Source: Massilia sp. ZL223
GTDB taxonomy: Bacteria > Pseudomonadota > Gammaproteobacteria > Burkholderiales > Burkholderiaceae_D
Direction: 5' to 3'
Length of the DNA: 64,000 nucleotides
Assembly: GCF_018119395.1 (NCBI RefSeq)
Contig: NZ_JAGPWD010000023.1
Span: 28,895 to 92,894, forward strand
Shown here: piece by piece, positions 53,897 to 63,242 of the stretch
How positions within the stretch are numbered: the first letter of the stretch is position 1
Layout of the letters: each line of letters begins with the position of its first letter
Notes under the pieces: generated by a model
The model's database searches: none
What the model was told of the DNA's origin: nothing
The model's input: the letters and a program-made list of their open reading frames with translations, nothing else
Translations under genes and position numbers: made by a program

Positions 53897-55411
53897 TCAG
53901 CCCAGCTTATTGTCCGCGACGTGGTAGCGCGGATCCTCCAGCACGTTGACCTCGACCATGTCCCGCGCCTTGTCCAGCAGTTCCCGGCAGTCCGGGCTCA
54001 GGTGGCGCAGGTGCAGGCGCTTGCCCAGCTGGCGGTAGCGCTCCGCCAGCGCGTCGATGGCCTGGATGGCCGAATGGTCGGCCACGCGCGCGCGGCGGAA
54101 TTCGATCACCACATCCTCGGGATCGTCCCTGGGCGTGAACAGCTGCTGGAAGTTGCTCACCGACGCGAAGAACAGCGTGCCCTCCAGCTCATAGACTTTC
54201 CATCCCTGCGCGTCGACGAAGGCGCCCGCCCTCACCTGCCTGGCATGCTGCCAGGCGAACACCAGGGCCGAGACGATCACTCCGGCCAGCACCGCCACCG
54301 CGAGGTCAAAGGCCAGGGTGACGCCGGCCACCAGCACGATCACCAGCGCATCCGCGCGCGGCACCTTGCCGAACAGGCGGAAGGTGCCCCACTCGAAGGT
54401 CTTTTCGCACACCACGAACATCACGCCGATCAGGGCCGCCAGCGGGATCCGCTCGATCCAGCTCGAACCTACCAGGATGAAGGACAGCAGGAACAGCGAG
54501 GCGGCGATGCCCGACAGGCGCCCCGTGGCGCCGCTGTTCACGTTGATCATGCTCTGGCCGATCAGGGCGCATCCGCCCATACCGCCGAACAGCCCGGTGA
54601 CCACATTGGACGCGCCCAGCGCCAGGCATTCGCGGTTCGGCTGGCCGCGGGTATCGGTGATCTCGTCGATCAGGGTCAGGGTCAGCAGCGATTCGATCAG
54701 GCCGACGCCGGCCATCACCAGCGCGTAGGGGAAGACGATGCGCAAGGTCTCGAGCGTGAACGGCACCTCGGGCAGCGCGAAGGACGGCAGGCCGCCGGCG
54801 ATCGAGCCGAGGTCGCCCACGGTCTTGGTCTCGATGCCGAGCAGCGCGCAGCCGGCGGTAGCGGCCAGGATGCCGACCAGGGTGGCCGGCACGGCCTTGG
54901 TGATGCGCGGCGTCAGGTAGATCACGGCCATGGTCACGGCCACCACGCCGAGCATGGTCGCCAGCGCGGCGCCTTCCATCCACTGAGGCGCGCCGTCCGG
55001 GCCGGGAGTCTTGAAGTGGCCGAACTGGGCGATGAAGATCACCAGCGCCAGGCCGTTGACGAAGCCGAGCATGACCGGATGCGGCACCATGCGGATGAAC
55101 TTGCCCAGGCGGGCGGCGGCGAACAGCAGCTGCAGCACGCCCATCAGGACCACGGCGGCGAACAGGTATTGGGGGCCATGCCGGACCACCAGCGCGGTCA
55201 TGACCACCGCCAGCGAGCCGGCGGCGGCGGAGATCATGCCGGGGCGGCCGCCGAAGGCGGAGGTGATCAGGGCGACCAGCACGGCGGCATACAGGCCGGT
55301 GAGCGGCGAGACGTGGGCGACCAGGGCGAAGGCGATGGCTTCGGGGACCAGGGCCAGGGCGACGGTGAGGCCGCTGAGCAGGTTGGTTTTGAGGTGGGTG
55401 GGGGATAACAC
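53897..55411 (-). CDS. SulP-family anion transporter with STAS domain
   Basis: 504 residues: about ten to fourteen membrane segments (1-385) with the SulP N-terminus (LLSGLTVALALVPEAIAFALVAHVSPLTGLY in family form), then a cytoplasmic STAS domain (about 400-500). Related proteins import sulfate, bicarbonate or dicarboxylates; the ion cannot be assigned. It is convergent with the DUF1841 gene, six bases apart. Confidence 0.9.
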   Translation of the reverse strand: MLSPTHLKTNLLSGLTVALALVPEAIAFALVAHVSPLTGLYAAVLVALITSAFGGRPGMISAAAGSLAVVMTALVVRHGPQYLFAAVVLMGVLQLLFAAARLGKFIRMVPHPVMLGFVNGLALVIFIAQFGHFKTPGPDGAPQWMEGAALATMLGVVAVTMAVIYLTPRITKAVPATLVGILAATAGCALLGIETKTVGDLGSIAGGLPSFALPEVPFTLETLRIVFPYALVMAGVGLIESLLTLTLIDEITDTRGQPNRECLALGASNVVTGLFGGMGGCALIGQSMINVNSGATGRLSGIAASLFLLSFILVGSSWIERIPLAALIGVMFVVCEKTFEWGTFRLFGKVPRADALVIVLVAGVTLAFDLAVAVLAGVIVSALVFAWQHARQVRAGAFVDAQGWKVYELEGTLFFASVSNFQQLFTPRDDPEDVVIEFRRARVADHSAIQAIDALAERYRQLGKRLHLRHLSPDCRELLDKARDMVEVNVLEDPRYHVADNKLG

Positions 55412-55493
55412 GGGGACTCCAGGTGATTCGGTGCGCGCAAGAGCTGGCTGTATTTACGCAAACCAATACCGTCCGCAGCAAAGGGCCCGTATG

Positions 55494-56417
55494 TTACCAG
55501 CCCAACGCCTTCCGAAACGCCAGATAATCTTCCGCCACCTGCCGGTCCCGCTCCAGCATCGGCAAATGTCCCACCCCCGGCATGACGATCACCTTCGCCT
55601 GCGGCATCGAGCGCGCGAGCGCCGCGGCCCCCGACACGTGCAGCACGCGGTCCTGCGCTCCCCACACGATCAGCGCCGGCGCCTTCACGGCGCCCGGCGC
55701 CGGGCTGCGGTTGACGTCCACGAAGATCCGCTCATGCAGCGCCTGATAGCGCAGCGATTCCTGCGCGATCACATTCCTGACGAAGCCCGGCATGAAAGGC
55801 GGATCCGCCATCACCACCTCGAACAGCTCCGCGAACTCCTCCTCGTTTTTGGCCATCAGCACATTGCGCCCGCCCGCCGCGACGCTCCTGGCCACTTCGC
55901 CCGGCTCGGCCCCCGGCACGCCGTTCGGCGCCAGCAGCCACAGGCTGCGCGTCTGTTCCGGATACAGCGCGGCATAGTGCAGCGCGATCTGCCCGCCCAT
56001 CGAGCTGCCGCCCAGGTGCGCGGCATCGACGCCAAGCTGCCGCAAGAACGCATGCATCCTGCGCGCGTGCGCCGCCGGCGTGTAGTCGGCTCCCGGCGGA
56101 TGACCGGATTCGCCGAAGCCCAGCAGGTCGGGCACGATCACCCGGTAATGCCCCGTGAGGGAACGCGCCGTGCGCGTGAAGTGGTCCTTGTTGCCACGGA
56201 ATCCGTGCAGCAGCAACAGGGGTTCGCCCTTCCCGCCCTCCAGGTAGACGATGCGCTCACCACCGGGCAGCACCAGCTCCTTGCGCTCGAGTCCCGACAG
56301 CTTGCGGTCCAGCGTGAAGAGGGTTTCGGCCACCTGTACCGGCGTGAAAAAGGCCAGGGCGGCGAAGGCGGCCAGCACCGCCACGACGAGGAGATGGATC
56401 GAAGGCAGGCGCGTCAT
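55494..56417 (-). CDS. Alpha/beta-hydrolase, membrane-anchored
   Basis: 307 residues with an N-terminal hydrophobic anchor (8-25, LLVVAVLAAFAALAFF). Oxyanion region LLLLHGFRGNKDHF, nucleophile Ser in GGSSMGG, Asp in WGAQDRVL and His in GVGHLPM complete the catalytic triad. It resembles lipases and hydrolases of the MhpC/epoxide hydrolase group. Substrate unknown. Confidence 0.9.
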   Translation of the reverse strand: MTRLPSIHLLVVAVLAAFAALAFFTPVQVAETLFTLDRKLSGLERKELVLPGGERIVYLEGGKGEPLLLLHGFRGNKDHFTRTARSLTGHYRVIVPDLLGFGESGHPPGADYTPAAHARRMHAFLRQLGVDAAHLGGSSMGGQIALHYAALYPEQTRSLWLLAPNGVPGAEPGEVARSVAAGGRNVLMAKNEEEFAELFEVVMADPPFMPGFVRNVIAQESLRYQALHERIFVDVNRSPAPGAVKAPALIVWGAQDRVLHVSGAAALARSMPQAKVIVMPGVGHLPMLERDRQVAEDYLAFRKALGW

Positions 56418-56453
56418 GGGCTTATCCCGAATGAATGGAGCGTAAAAACGACA

Positions 56454-56474
56454 AACCCCTCCGGTGGAGGGGTT
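56454..56474 (-). terminator. Terminator of the cytochrome c pair
   Basis: On the minus strand AACCCCTCC-ACC-GGAGGGGTT is followed by TGTCGTTTTTA. It ends the two-gene cytochrome transcript, about 28 bases after the last stop. Confidence 0.75.
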
Positions 56475-56501
56475 CGCAGTGCCGCAGCCGGAACAGCCGG
56501 C

Positions 56502-56843
56502 TTATTTGCTCGTGACGAGCTGCGACGGCAGGCTGGCCAGGTAGGCGCCGATGTCGGCCATGTCCTGGTTCGACAGCGGCTGCACCTGGGCCGCCATGAT
56601 CGGGTTGACGCGGCCGTTGGTGCCGTTGCCGCGCTTGTAGGCGCGCAGGGCGTGGGCCAGGTAGTCCGCATGCTGGCCGGCCAGCTTCGGATAGGTCGGG
56701 TCGATCGGCTTGTTGTAGTCGGCGCCATGGCAGGCGGCGCAGTTGTACTTCTTGACCAGGTTCTCGCCCTTGGCGACGTCGGCCGCCGATGCGGCGCTCA
56801 TGCAGAAGGCGCCAACGATCAGCGCGGAAATCAGTTTTTTCAT
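56502..56843 (-). CDS. Class I cytochrome c (c553/c4-like)
   Basis: 113 residues with a signal peptide (1-20, ASAA) and one haem site CAACH (about 36-40) in KKYNCAACHG. The distal methionine is in NPIMAAQVQPLS. A soluble periplasmic electron carrier. It follows its paralogue by eight bases. The frame extends upstream but only the ATG at 56843 gives the signal peptide. Confidence 0.93.
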   Translation of the reverse strand: MKKLISALIVGAFCMSAASAADVAKGENLVKKYNCAACHGADYNKPIDPTYPKLAGQHADYLAHALRAYKRGNGTNGRVNPIMAAQVQPLSNQDMADIGAYLASLPSQLVTSK

Positions 56844-56851
56844 GGCTGTCC

Positions 56852-57190
56852 TTATCGCTTGGTGGCTTCGGTCTGCTGGGCGTAGTAGGCCGCCACGTCG
56901 GCGATGTCCTGGTCGCTCATGGACGAGGCGATGCCGGTCATCGAGGGATGCTTGCGGTCGCCCTTGCGGTAGGCCTTCAGGGCGGATTCGATGTACTTGG
57001 CGGACTGGCCGCCGATCTTCGGAACCTGGTACACCTCGGGGAAAGCGGTCTTGTAGCCGCCGGGGATACCGTGGCAGCCGATGCACATTTCGATTTTGCT
57101 GCGTGCGGACTTCGGGTCTCCGACGACGTCCGCTGCTGCCGCGGCGCTGGCGCACGCGGCCAGTACCAATACTGCTACAAAGTTTTTCAT
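56852..57190 (-). CDS. Class I cytochrome c (c553/c4-like)
   Basis: 112 residues, signal peptide (1-20, ASAAAAA) and CIGCH haem motif (about 36-40). The distal ligand region SMTGIASSMSDQD has methionines. First gene of a two-cytochrome operon; together they resemble the split halves of a di-haem cytochrome c4. Confidence 0.92.
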   Translation of the reverse strand: MKNFVAVLVLAACASAAAAADVVGDPKSARSKIEMCIGCHGIPGGYKTAFPEVYQVPKIGGQSAKYIESALKAYRKGDRKHPSMTGIASSMSDQDIADVAAYYAQQTEATKR

Positions 57191-57336
57191 GGTGTGGCTC
57201 GTTAGTTGTAATTCGAATACCGCAAACGCACAAAAAGTTAGCAAATGGTCCACCAACCTGTCGATTCTATCTGAAGAGTTGGCACCAGTCTACAAACCGT
57301 GCGTAGGGTAACGGGGTCCGTTCTGGCATATACTCG

Positions 57337-58221
57337 ATGTCATTTCATTCTCATTTGTCACCCGCGATGCAAGCTTCCCAACGCTTCGAAGGCAGCGACA
57401 ACTACGTCGCCACCGCTGACCTGAAACTGGCCGTCAACGCCGCGCTCACCCTCGGCCGTCCCCTCCTGATCAAGGGCGAACCCGGCACCGGCAAGACCAT
57501 GCTGGCCGAGGAAGTGGCGGCCGCGCTCGACATGCCGCTGCTGCAGTGGCACGTGAAGTCGACCACCAAGGCGCAGCAGGGCCTGTACGAATACGACGCC
57601 GTCTCGCGCCTGCGCGATTCGCAGCTGGGCGACGAGCGCGTGCGCGACATCCACAACTACATCGTCAAGGGCGTGCTGTGGCAGGCCTTCACCGCGCCGG
57701 AGCCGGTGGTGCTGCTGATCGACGAGATCGACAAGGCCGACATCGAGTTCCCGAACGACCTGCTGCGCGAACTGGACCGCATGGAGTTCTATGTCTACGA
57801 GACCCGCGAAATGGTCGTGGCCAGGCACCGCCCGCTGGTGATCATCACCTCGAACAACGAGAAGGAACTGCCGGACGCCTTCCTGCGCCGCTGCTTCTTC
57901 CACTACATTAAATTCCCGGACCGCGAGACGATGGCCGACATCGTCAAGGTCCACTTCCCGACCCTCAAGCAGGACCTGCTGGCCGCGGCGCTGCAGAGCT
58001 TCTACGAGCTGCGCGAGGTCGCCGGCATCAAGAAGAAACCCTCGACCTCGGAATTCCTCGACTGGCTCAAGCTGCTGCTGGCCGAGGACATCCCGGCCGA
58101 GGCCCTGCGCAGCCAGGATGCGAAAGCCGTGGTGCCGCCTTTGGCCGGCGCCCTGCTGAAGAACGAGCAGGACGTGCACCTGTTCGAGCGCCTGGTCTAC
58201 ATGTCGAGGACCAACCGATGA
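57337..58221 (+). CDS. MoxR-type AAA+ ATPase
   Basis: 294 residues. Walker A GEPGTGKTM near residue 45, Walker B LLIDEIDKAD near 130, and the sensor region TSNNEKELPDAFLRRCFFHY. MoxR ATPases act as chaperones with VWA-domain partners, here the gene two positions downstream. The ATG at 57337 is used; an ATG ten codons later would remove a short non-conserved segment and cannot be excluded. Confidence 0.92.
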   Translation: MSFHSHLSPAMQASQRFEGSDNYVATADLKLAVNAALTLGRPLLIKGEPGTGKTMLAEEVAAALDMPLLQWHVKSTTKAQQGLYEYDAVSRLRDSQLGDERVRDIHNYIVKGVLWQAFTAPEPVVLLIDEIDKADIEFPNDLLRELDRMEFYVYETREMVVARHRPLVIITSNNEKELPDAFLRRCFFHYIKFPDRETMADIVKVHFPTLKQDLLAAALQSFYELREVAGIKKKPSTSEFLDWLKLLLAEDIPAEALRSQDAKAVVPPLAGALLKNEQDVHLFERLVYMSRTNR

Positions 58222-58805
58222 TCCGCGTGACCCCGGTCACCCTGGAATTCAACGGCGTCCGCCTGGAACCGCTGGCGATGCACCACGCCGAAGCCTTGCG
58301 CGCCGCCGCCAGCGACGGCGAACTGTGGAAGCTGCGCGTCACCAGCGTGCCGGAACCGCACGACACCGAGCAGTACATCGCCACCGCGCTCGACACGCGC
58401 AACCGCCTGGCCTTCGCCGTCATCGATGCCGCATCAAGCACGGTGCTGGGCACCACCAGCTACCACGACATCGTGCCGGATATCGGCCGGGTCGAGATCG
58501 GCTACACCTGGTACGCCAAGCGGGTGCAGCGCACCCACGTCAACACCAGCTGCAAGCTGCTGCTGATGTCGCACGCCTTCGACACCCTCGGCTGCGGCGT
58601 GGTGGGCTGGCGCACCGACTGCGAGAACTTCGCCTCCCAGGCTGCCATCGAGCGCCTGGGCGCCAAGAAGGACGGCGTGCTGCGCCACCACCACATGCGG
58701 CGCGACGGCACGGTGCGCGACACCGTCATGTACAGCGTCGTGCGCGCGGAGTGGCCGGCGATCAAGTCCTACCTGCACGAGAGGCTGGCGCGCCACGCGA
58801 GGTAA
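58218..58805 (+). CDS. GNAT acetyltransferase (RimJ/RimL type)
   Basis: 195 residues with the GNAT fold: VEIGYTWYAKRVQRTHVNTSCKLLLMSHAF and GWRTDCENFASQAAIERLGAKKDG are typical of RimJ/RimL-like N-acetyltransferases. It overlaps the moxR stop by ATGA and stops four bases before the VWA gene, so it is embedded in the moxR-VWA operon. Its target may be a protein of that system, which is inference. Confidence 0.9.
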   Translation: MIRVTPVTLEFNGVRLEPLAMHHAEALRAAASDGELWKLRVTSVPEPHDTEQYIATALDTRNRLAFAVIDAASSTVLGTTSYHDIVPDIGRVEIGYTWYAKRVQRTHVNTSCKLLLMSHAFDTLGCGVVGWRTDCENFASQAAIERLGAKKDGVLRHHHMRRDGTVRDTVMYSVVRAEWPAIKSYLHERLARHAR

Positions 58806-58809
58806 GCAC

Positions 58810-59979
58810 ATGCTGATCGATTTCTTCTACGCCCTGCGCGACGCCAAGGTGCCGGTCACGATCAAGGAATTCCTGACCATGCTCGAGGCCATGCAAGAGC
58901 AGGTCATCGCGCCCTCGCTCGACGAGTTCTATTTCCTCGCGCGCCTGACGCTGGTGAAGGACGAGGCCCACTTCGACAAATTCGACCGCGCTTTCGGCGC
59001 CTACTTCAAGGGCGTGAACGCGGTGTTCGACGAGAAGGCCGAGATTCCGCTCGACTGGCTGCTCAAGCGCTTCGAGCGCGAGCTGACGCCCGAGCAGAAG
59101 GCCCAGCTGGAAAAGCTCGGCTACGACAAGCTGCAGCAGCGCCTCGAAGAACTGCTGAAGGAGCAAAAAGGGCGTCACGAAGGCGGCAACAAGTGGATCG
59201 GCACCGGCGGCACCTCGCCCTTCGGCAACGGCGGCACCAATCCGGAAGGCATCCGCATCGGCGGCCAGGGACGCAACCGCACGGCGGTGAAGGTGTGGGA
59301 GCAGCGCAGCTACCGCGACTACGACGACGAGCGCGAGCTCGGCACGCGCAACATCAAGGTGGCCCTGCGGCGCCTGCGCCGCTTCGCGCGCACCGGGGCG
59401 GCCGACGAGCTGGCGCTGGACGACACCATCCGCGCCACCGCCAGCAACGCGGGCTACCTCGACATCCGCATGCAGCCCGAGCGCAAGAACCGCATCAAGG
59501 TGGTGATGCTGCTGGATGTCGGCGGCTCGATGGACGACCACATCGAGCGCGTGGAGGAACTGTTCTCGGCGTCGAAGAACGAGTTCAAGAACATGGAGTT
59601 CTATTACTTCCACAACTGTGTCTACGACTACCTGTGGAAGAACAACCGGCGCCGCCACAGCGAGCGCTTCCCGACCTGGGACGTGCTGCGCAAGTATCCG
59701 TCCGATACCCGCGTGATTTTTGTGGGCGACGCCACCATGAGCCCTTACGAGGTGCTGGCGCCGGGCGGTTCGGTCGAGTACAACAACGAGGAAGCCGGCG
59801 CGGCCTGGCTGGCGCGCTTCACCAATGCCTTCCCCAAGTTCGCCTGGCTGAACCCGGAGCCGGAGAACCTGTGGCAGTACCGCCAGTCGATCGCCGTGAT
59901 CCGCCAGATCATGAATAACCGGATGTTCCCGATCACCCTCGAAGGCCTGGAGCGGGCCATGAGACTGCTCAGCAAATAA
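58810..59979 (+). CDS. VWA-domain protein (CoxE-like), MoxR partner
   Basis: 389 residues. The N-terminal half (1-220) is helical and charged, with a glycine-rich loop (GTGGTSPFGNGGT). The C-terminal VWA domain begins at VVMLLDVGGSMDDH; its metal site reads DxGxS instead of the usual DxSxS. MoxR-VWA pairs insert metals or activate protein complexes. Third gene of the operon. Confidence 0.9.
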   Translation: MLIDFFYALRDAKVPVTIKEFLTMLEAMQEQVIAPSLDEFYFLARLTLVKDEAHFDKFDRAFGAYFKGVNAVFDEKAEIPLDWLLKRFERELTPEQKAQLEKLGYDKLQQRLEELLKEQKGRHEGGNKWIGTGGTSPFGNGGTNPEGIRIGGQGRNRTAVKVWEQRSYRDYDDERELGTRNIKVALRRLRRFARTGAADELALDDTIRATASNAGYLDIRMQPERKNRIKVVMLLDVGGSMDDHIERVEELFSASKNEFKNMEFYYFHNCVYDYLWKNNRRRHSERFPTWDVLRKYPSDTRVIFVGDATMSPYEVLAPGGSVEYNNEEAGAAWLARFTNAFPKFAWLNPEPENLWQYRQSIAVIRQIMNNRMFPITLEGLERAMRLLSK

Positions 59980-60051
59980 GAGCACTCCTACGCGCAATCG
60001 TGCGCGCAGGCTTCCTTGTAAAATTGGCAAAACCTTATTCGGGGGATGCCA

Positions 60052-61242
60052 ATGCCTGACCTGCTGTCCGTGTTGACAAGTCTTGCGTGGCCGCTCGCCA
60101 TGGCGCTCGCCTGGCTGGCCGGCGAATTCGGGCAGCGCTGGACCGGCCTGCCGCGCATCAGCTTCTATGGCCTGGTCGGCTTCGCGCTGGCCCATCCGCA
60201 GATCGGCGTGCTGCCGATGCCGGACGCGGGCGCCATCTCGCTGCTGGCGGACATCGCCTTCGGCCTGATCCTGTTCGAACTCGGCTACCGCATCAACCTG
60301 CGCTGGCTGCGCATCAATCCCTGGGTGGGCGTGGCCGGGCTGGCGGAAGCCGGGCTGACCTTCATCGCCGTCTACCTGGTCGCCATCGCCTTCGGCAGCG
60401 CCGAGATGACGGCCTTGATGATGGCCGCGCTGGCGATGGGCACCTCGCCCGCCACCGTGGTCCGCATCGTCAACGAACAGCGCAGCTCGGGCCAGATGAC
60501 CGAGCGCGTGCTGCACCTGTCGGCCCAGAACTGCGTGCTGGCGGTGTTCGCCTTCAACGCCATCGTCGGCTACTGGATCTTCCGCACCTACGAAGCGGTG
60601 CCGGAAGCGCTGTGGCAGAGCACCGTGATGCTGGCCGGTTCGATCCTGGTCGGCGCGTTGTTCGGCATCGTGGTGCCAGCCCTGCTGCGCGCGATCCGCA
60701 ACCCGGGCCACGACGCCACCGTCGCCTTCGCGCTGGCGGTGGTGCTGGTCGTCGCGATTTGCGACGTCGCCTCCCTGTCGCCGGTGGTCGCTTCGCTGGC
60801 CTTCGGCCTGGCCGCGCGCCACCGCCGCATCGCCTTCAGCCAGGCGCAGCGCAACTTCGGCCCGCTGGGCGAACTCCTGACCGTGCTGCTGTTCCTCTAC
60901 GCCGCCTCGACCCTGAACTGGCGCACCGTGATGGAAGGCAGCACGCTCGCCGTGGCCGTGGTGCTGGTGCGCATGCTCACCAAGACCGTCGGCGTGACCG
61001 CCTTCGCGCATTTGTCCGGCATTTCCTGGCGCAAGGGCGCGCTCACGGGCCTGGGCCTGGCGCCGCTGTCGGTGTTCGTGATCCTGCTGCTCGAGCATGC
61101 GCGCCATGCGGGCGTGACGGTGGTGGAGGAATTGCGGGCGATGGCGGGGGTGACCATGCTGCTCGAAGTCTTCGGCCCGATCATCATCCAGCGCGCGCTG
61201 TTCTGGGCGCGCGAAGCACCGGAGCCCAACCATGCCGCTTGA
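60052..61242 (+). CDS. CPA2-type sodium/proton antiporter-like membrane protein
   Basis: 396 residues with about eleven to twelve membrane segments, e.g. ISLLADIAFGLILFELGYRINL and ALMMAALAMGTSPATVVRIV. Resembles the KefB/NhaS3-type CPA2 antiporters. Of two in-frame ATG codons (60046 and 60052) the second is preferred: the GGGGGA ribosome-binding site abuts the first. It overlaps the next gene by 11 bases. Confidence 0.85.
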   Translation: MPDLLSVLTSLAWPLAMALAWLAGEFGQRWTGLPRISFYGLVGFALAHPQIGVLPMPDAGAISLLADIAFGLILFELGYRINLRWLRINPWVGVAGLAEAGLTFIAVYLVAIAFGSAEMTALMMAALAMGTSPATVVRIVNEQRSSGQMTERVLHLSAQNCVLAVFAFNAIVGYWIFRTYEAVPEALWQSTVMLAGSILVGALFGIVVPALLRAIRNPGHDATVAFALAVVLVVAICDVASLSPVVASLAFGLAARHRRIAFSQAQRNFGPLGELLTVLLFLYAASTLNWRTVMEGSTLAVAVVLVRMLTKTVGVTAFAHLSGISWRKGALTGLGLAPLSVFVILLLEHARHAGVTVVEELRAMAGVTMLLEVFGPIIIQRALFWAREAPEPNHAA

Positions 61243-62362
61243 AGCCTTTGCCGCCTCCCAGCCGCTGACCTTCGGGGTCGAGCTGGAACTGCAGCTGGTC
61301 AGCTTGTCGGATTTCGACCTGACCGCGGCCAGCCCCGACCTGCTGCACCTGCTGAACCGCAAGCCCTTCCCGGGCAACGTGACGCCCGAGATCACCGAGA
61401 GCATGATCGAGATTAACTCGAGCGTGCAAACCGCCTACGGGCCGCTGCTGGCCGAACTGATCGAGATCCGCGACACCCTGGTGGCGGCAAGCGACACCCT
61501 CAACATCGGCATCGCCGGCGGCGGCACCCATCCCTTCCAGCACTGGTCGGAACGGCGCATTTCGGCCAAGCCGCGCTACGAATACCTGTCGCAGCTGTAC
61601 GGCTACCTGGCGAAGCAGTTCACCGTGTTCGGCCAGCACGTGCACATCGGCTGCGCCAGCGGCGACGATGCGCTGTTCCTGCTGCATGCGCTGGGGCGCT
61701 ACATTCCTCACTTCATCGCCCTCTCAAGCTCCTCGCCCTTCGTGCAGGGGCACGACAGCGGCTTCGACTCGGCGCGCCTGAATTCCGTGTTCGCCTTCCC
61801 GATGAGCGGACGCGCGCCCTTCATGCTGTCCTGGCAGGAGTTCAACGAGGTCTTCTTCGCCAAGATGGAGCGGACGAAGATCATCAAGAGCATGAAGGAC
61901 TTCTACTGGGACCTGCGGCCCAAGCCCGAATACGGAACCATCGAGCTGCGCGTGTGCGACACGCCGCTCACGGTGGAGCGCGCCGCCGCGCTGGCCGGCT
62001 ACCTGCAGGCGCTGTGCCGCCACCTGCTAGCGCGCGGCGAGGAGGCGCCGGTGGAGGACGATTACCTCGTCTACAACTACAACCGCTTCCAGGCCTGCCG
62101 CTTCGGGCTGGAAGGGACGGTCACGCTGCCCAAGAGCTACGAGAACGTCTCGCTGCGCGAGGACATCCTGGCGACCCTGGAAAAGATGGTGCCGCATGCG
62201 GAGGTGCTGGGCAGCATGGATGCGCTCCAGCACCTCGCCGCGGCGGCCAGGGAAGGTACTGACGCCTCGCTGCTGCGGCGCTATTACGAGCGCGACGGCA
62301 GCGTGGAGGCGATGGTGAACGCCGCCATCGGGCGCTTCCGCGGTGAGCGGCGCTTCCGCTGA
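61232..62362 (+). CDS. YbdK-type carboxylate-amine ligase (glutamate-cysteine ligase 2 family)
   Basis: 376 residues. The family start LTFGVELELQLVS, the ATP/metal segment GIAGGGTHPFQHW and FGQHVHIGC match the YbdK group, which has weak gamma-glutamylcysteine ligase activity in E. coli. The true substrate is uncertain. It overlaps the antiporter by 11 bases, so the two are cotranslated; no known link between the functions explains this. Confidence 0.9.
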   Translation: MPLEAFAASQPLTFGVELELQLVSLSDFDLTAASPDLLHLLNRKPFPGNVTPEITESMIEINSSVQTAYGPLLAELIEIRDTLVAASDTLNIGIAGGGTHPFQHWSERRISAKPRYEYLSQLYGYLAKQFTVFGQHVHIGCASGDDALFLLHALGRYIPHFIALSSSSPFVQGHDSGFDSARLNSVFAFPMSGRAPFMLSWQEFNEVFFAKMERTKIIKSMKDFYWDLRPKPEYGTIELRVCDTPLTVERAAALAGYLQALCRHLLARGEEAPVEDDYLVYNYNRFQACRFGLEGTVTLPKSYENVSLREDILATLEKMVPHAEVLGSMDALQHLAAAAREGTDASLLRRYYERDGSVEAMVNAAIGRFRGERRFR

Positions 62363-62373
62363 CCACGGCGCAG

Positions 62374-62501
62374 CGTAGGGTGGACGGGTTTCCCGTCCAC
62401 GCGGTGATCGCAACAGGCTCCGATGTCGTCCTTGATGATCTCGCCGCAAACTATCACCGCGTGGACGGCAAAGCCGGCTGCGCGCCCCGGTCCACCCTAC
62501 G
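62374..62501. repeat. Long imperfect inverted repeat
   Basis: Left end CGTAGGGTGGAC...CGTCCACGCGGTGAT (62374-62408) matches the right end in reverse, ATCACCGCGTGGACG...GTCCACCCTACG (62453-62501). The arms share blocks of 12 and 15 bases with differing inner spacers. The element sits between convergent genes and its right end includes the last codons of the monooxygenase gene. It may be a small mobile palindromic repeat. Confidence 0.85.
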
Positions 62502-62841
62502 GATGTGCCGTCCGTGAATCCGGCGGCGCCTCGTCGCGCTCGTGCAGGCCGTAGTCGCGCAGTACAGCGGCCACGCGTAGCCGGTAGTCGCGGAATATCC
62601 CGCCTCGCCCTGCCGCCTGGGCTTCGCGGTGCGCGTCCAGCGTGCGCCAGCGCTTGACCGCTTCCTCGTCGCGCCAGAACGACAGCGACAGGATCCTGCC
62701 CGGCCGCGACAGCGATTCGAAACGCTCGATCGAAATGAAGCCGTCGATGGTTTCCAGCTGCGCCTTCAGGCGCGCCGCGATGTCGAGGTAGGCCTGGCGC
62801 TGCGCCGCTTCCGGCTCGACCTCAAATATGACCGCGATCAC
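62497..62841 (-). CDS. Antibiotic-biosynthesis-monooxygenase-like (ABM) protein
   Basis: 114 residues of the dimeric ferredoxin-like ABM fold ([64 protein letters not shown]). Members act on quinones, haem or polyketides without cofactors, or have no known function. It overlaps the NIPSNAP gene by 20 bases. Its last residues (about DSRTAHP) lie inside an inverted repeat, so the C-terminus may have been altered by that insertion. Confidence 0.88.
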   Translation of the reverse strand: MIAVIFEVEPEAAQRQAYLDIAARLKAQLETIDGFISIERFESLSRPGRILSLSFWRDEEAVKRWRTLDAHREAQAAGRGGIFRDYRLRVAAVLRDYGLHERDEAPPDSRTAHP

Positions 62842-63169
62842 GCCAGCCTCCCGGGCGCAGGGTGTTGTCGACCACCTCGGTGAAGGTGCGCTGTTCGCGC
62901 AGGATGAAGCGCTGCTCCTGGGCCATGGCGAAGTTGGCGCGCGCTTCCTCGTCCGTCCTCAGGCGGGCGCGGTAGGCCTCGTAGGCGGCCAGGCTGTCGA
63001 AGGCGATCAGTCCCCATGCCTCGTCGTTGGTGCCTTCGTGCGGCAGGAAGTAGCCGAGCAGGTCGCCGCCGCAGCGCGGAATGACGCGGCCCCAGTTTTC
63101 GGCATACACGCGGAATTGCTCCTTCTGGAAGGGATCGATCTGGTAGCGGATGAAGCAGGTGATGGTCAT
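62822..63169 (-). CDS. NIPSNAP-family protein
   Basis: 115 residues, ferredoxin-like dimer fold ([45 protein letters not shown]). NIPSNAP proteins have uncertain function. First gene of the pair; it diverges from the ArsR-type regulator, which may control it. Confidence 0.88.
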   Translation of the reverse strand: MTITCFIRYQIDPFQKEQFRVYAENWGRVIPRCGGDLLGYFLPHEGTNDEAWGLIAFDSLAAYEAYRARLRTDEEARANFAMAQEQRFILREQRTFTEVVDNTLRPGGWRDRGHI

Positions 63170-63242
63170 GTGGACTCCTTGTGTTCTGGAGGCACTACTG
63201 TAGCCCTTGGCCCCTGCGCGATGCTTCGGCTAAGATCGAAGC

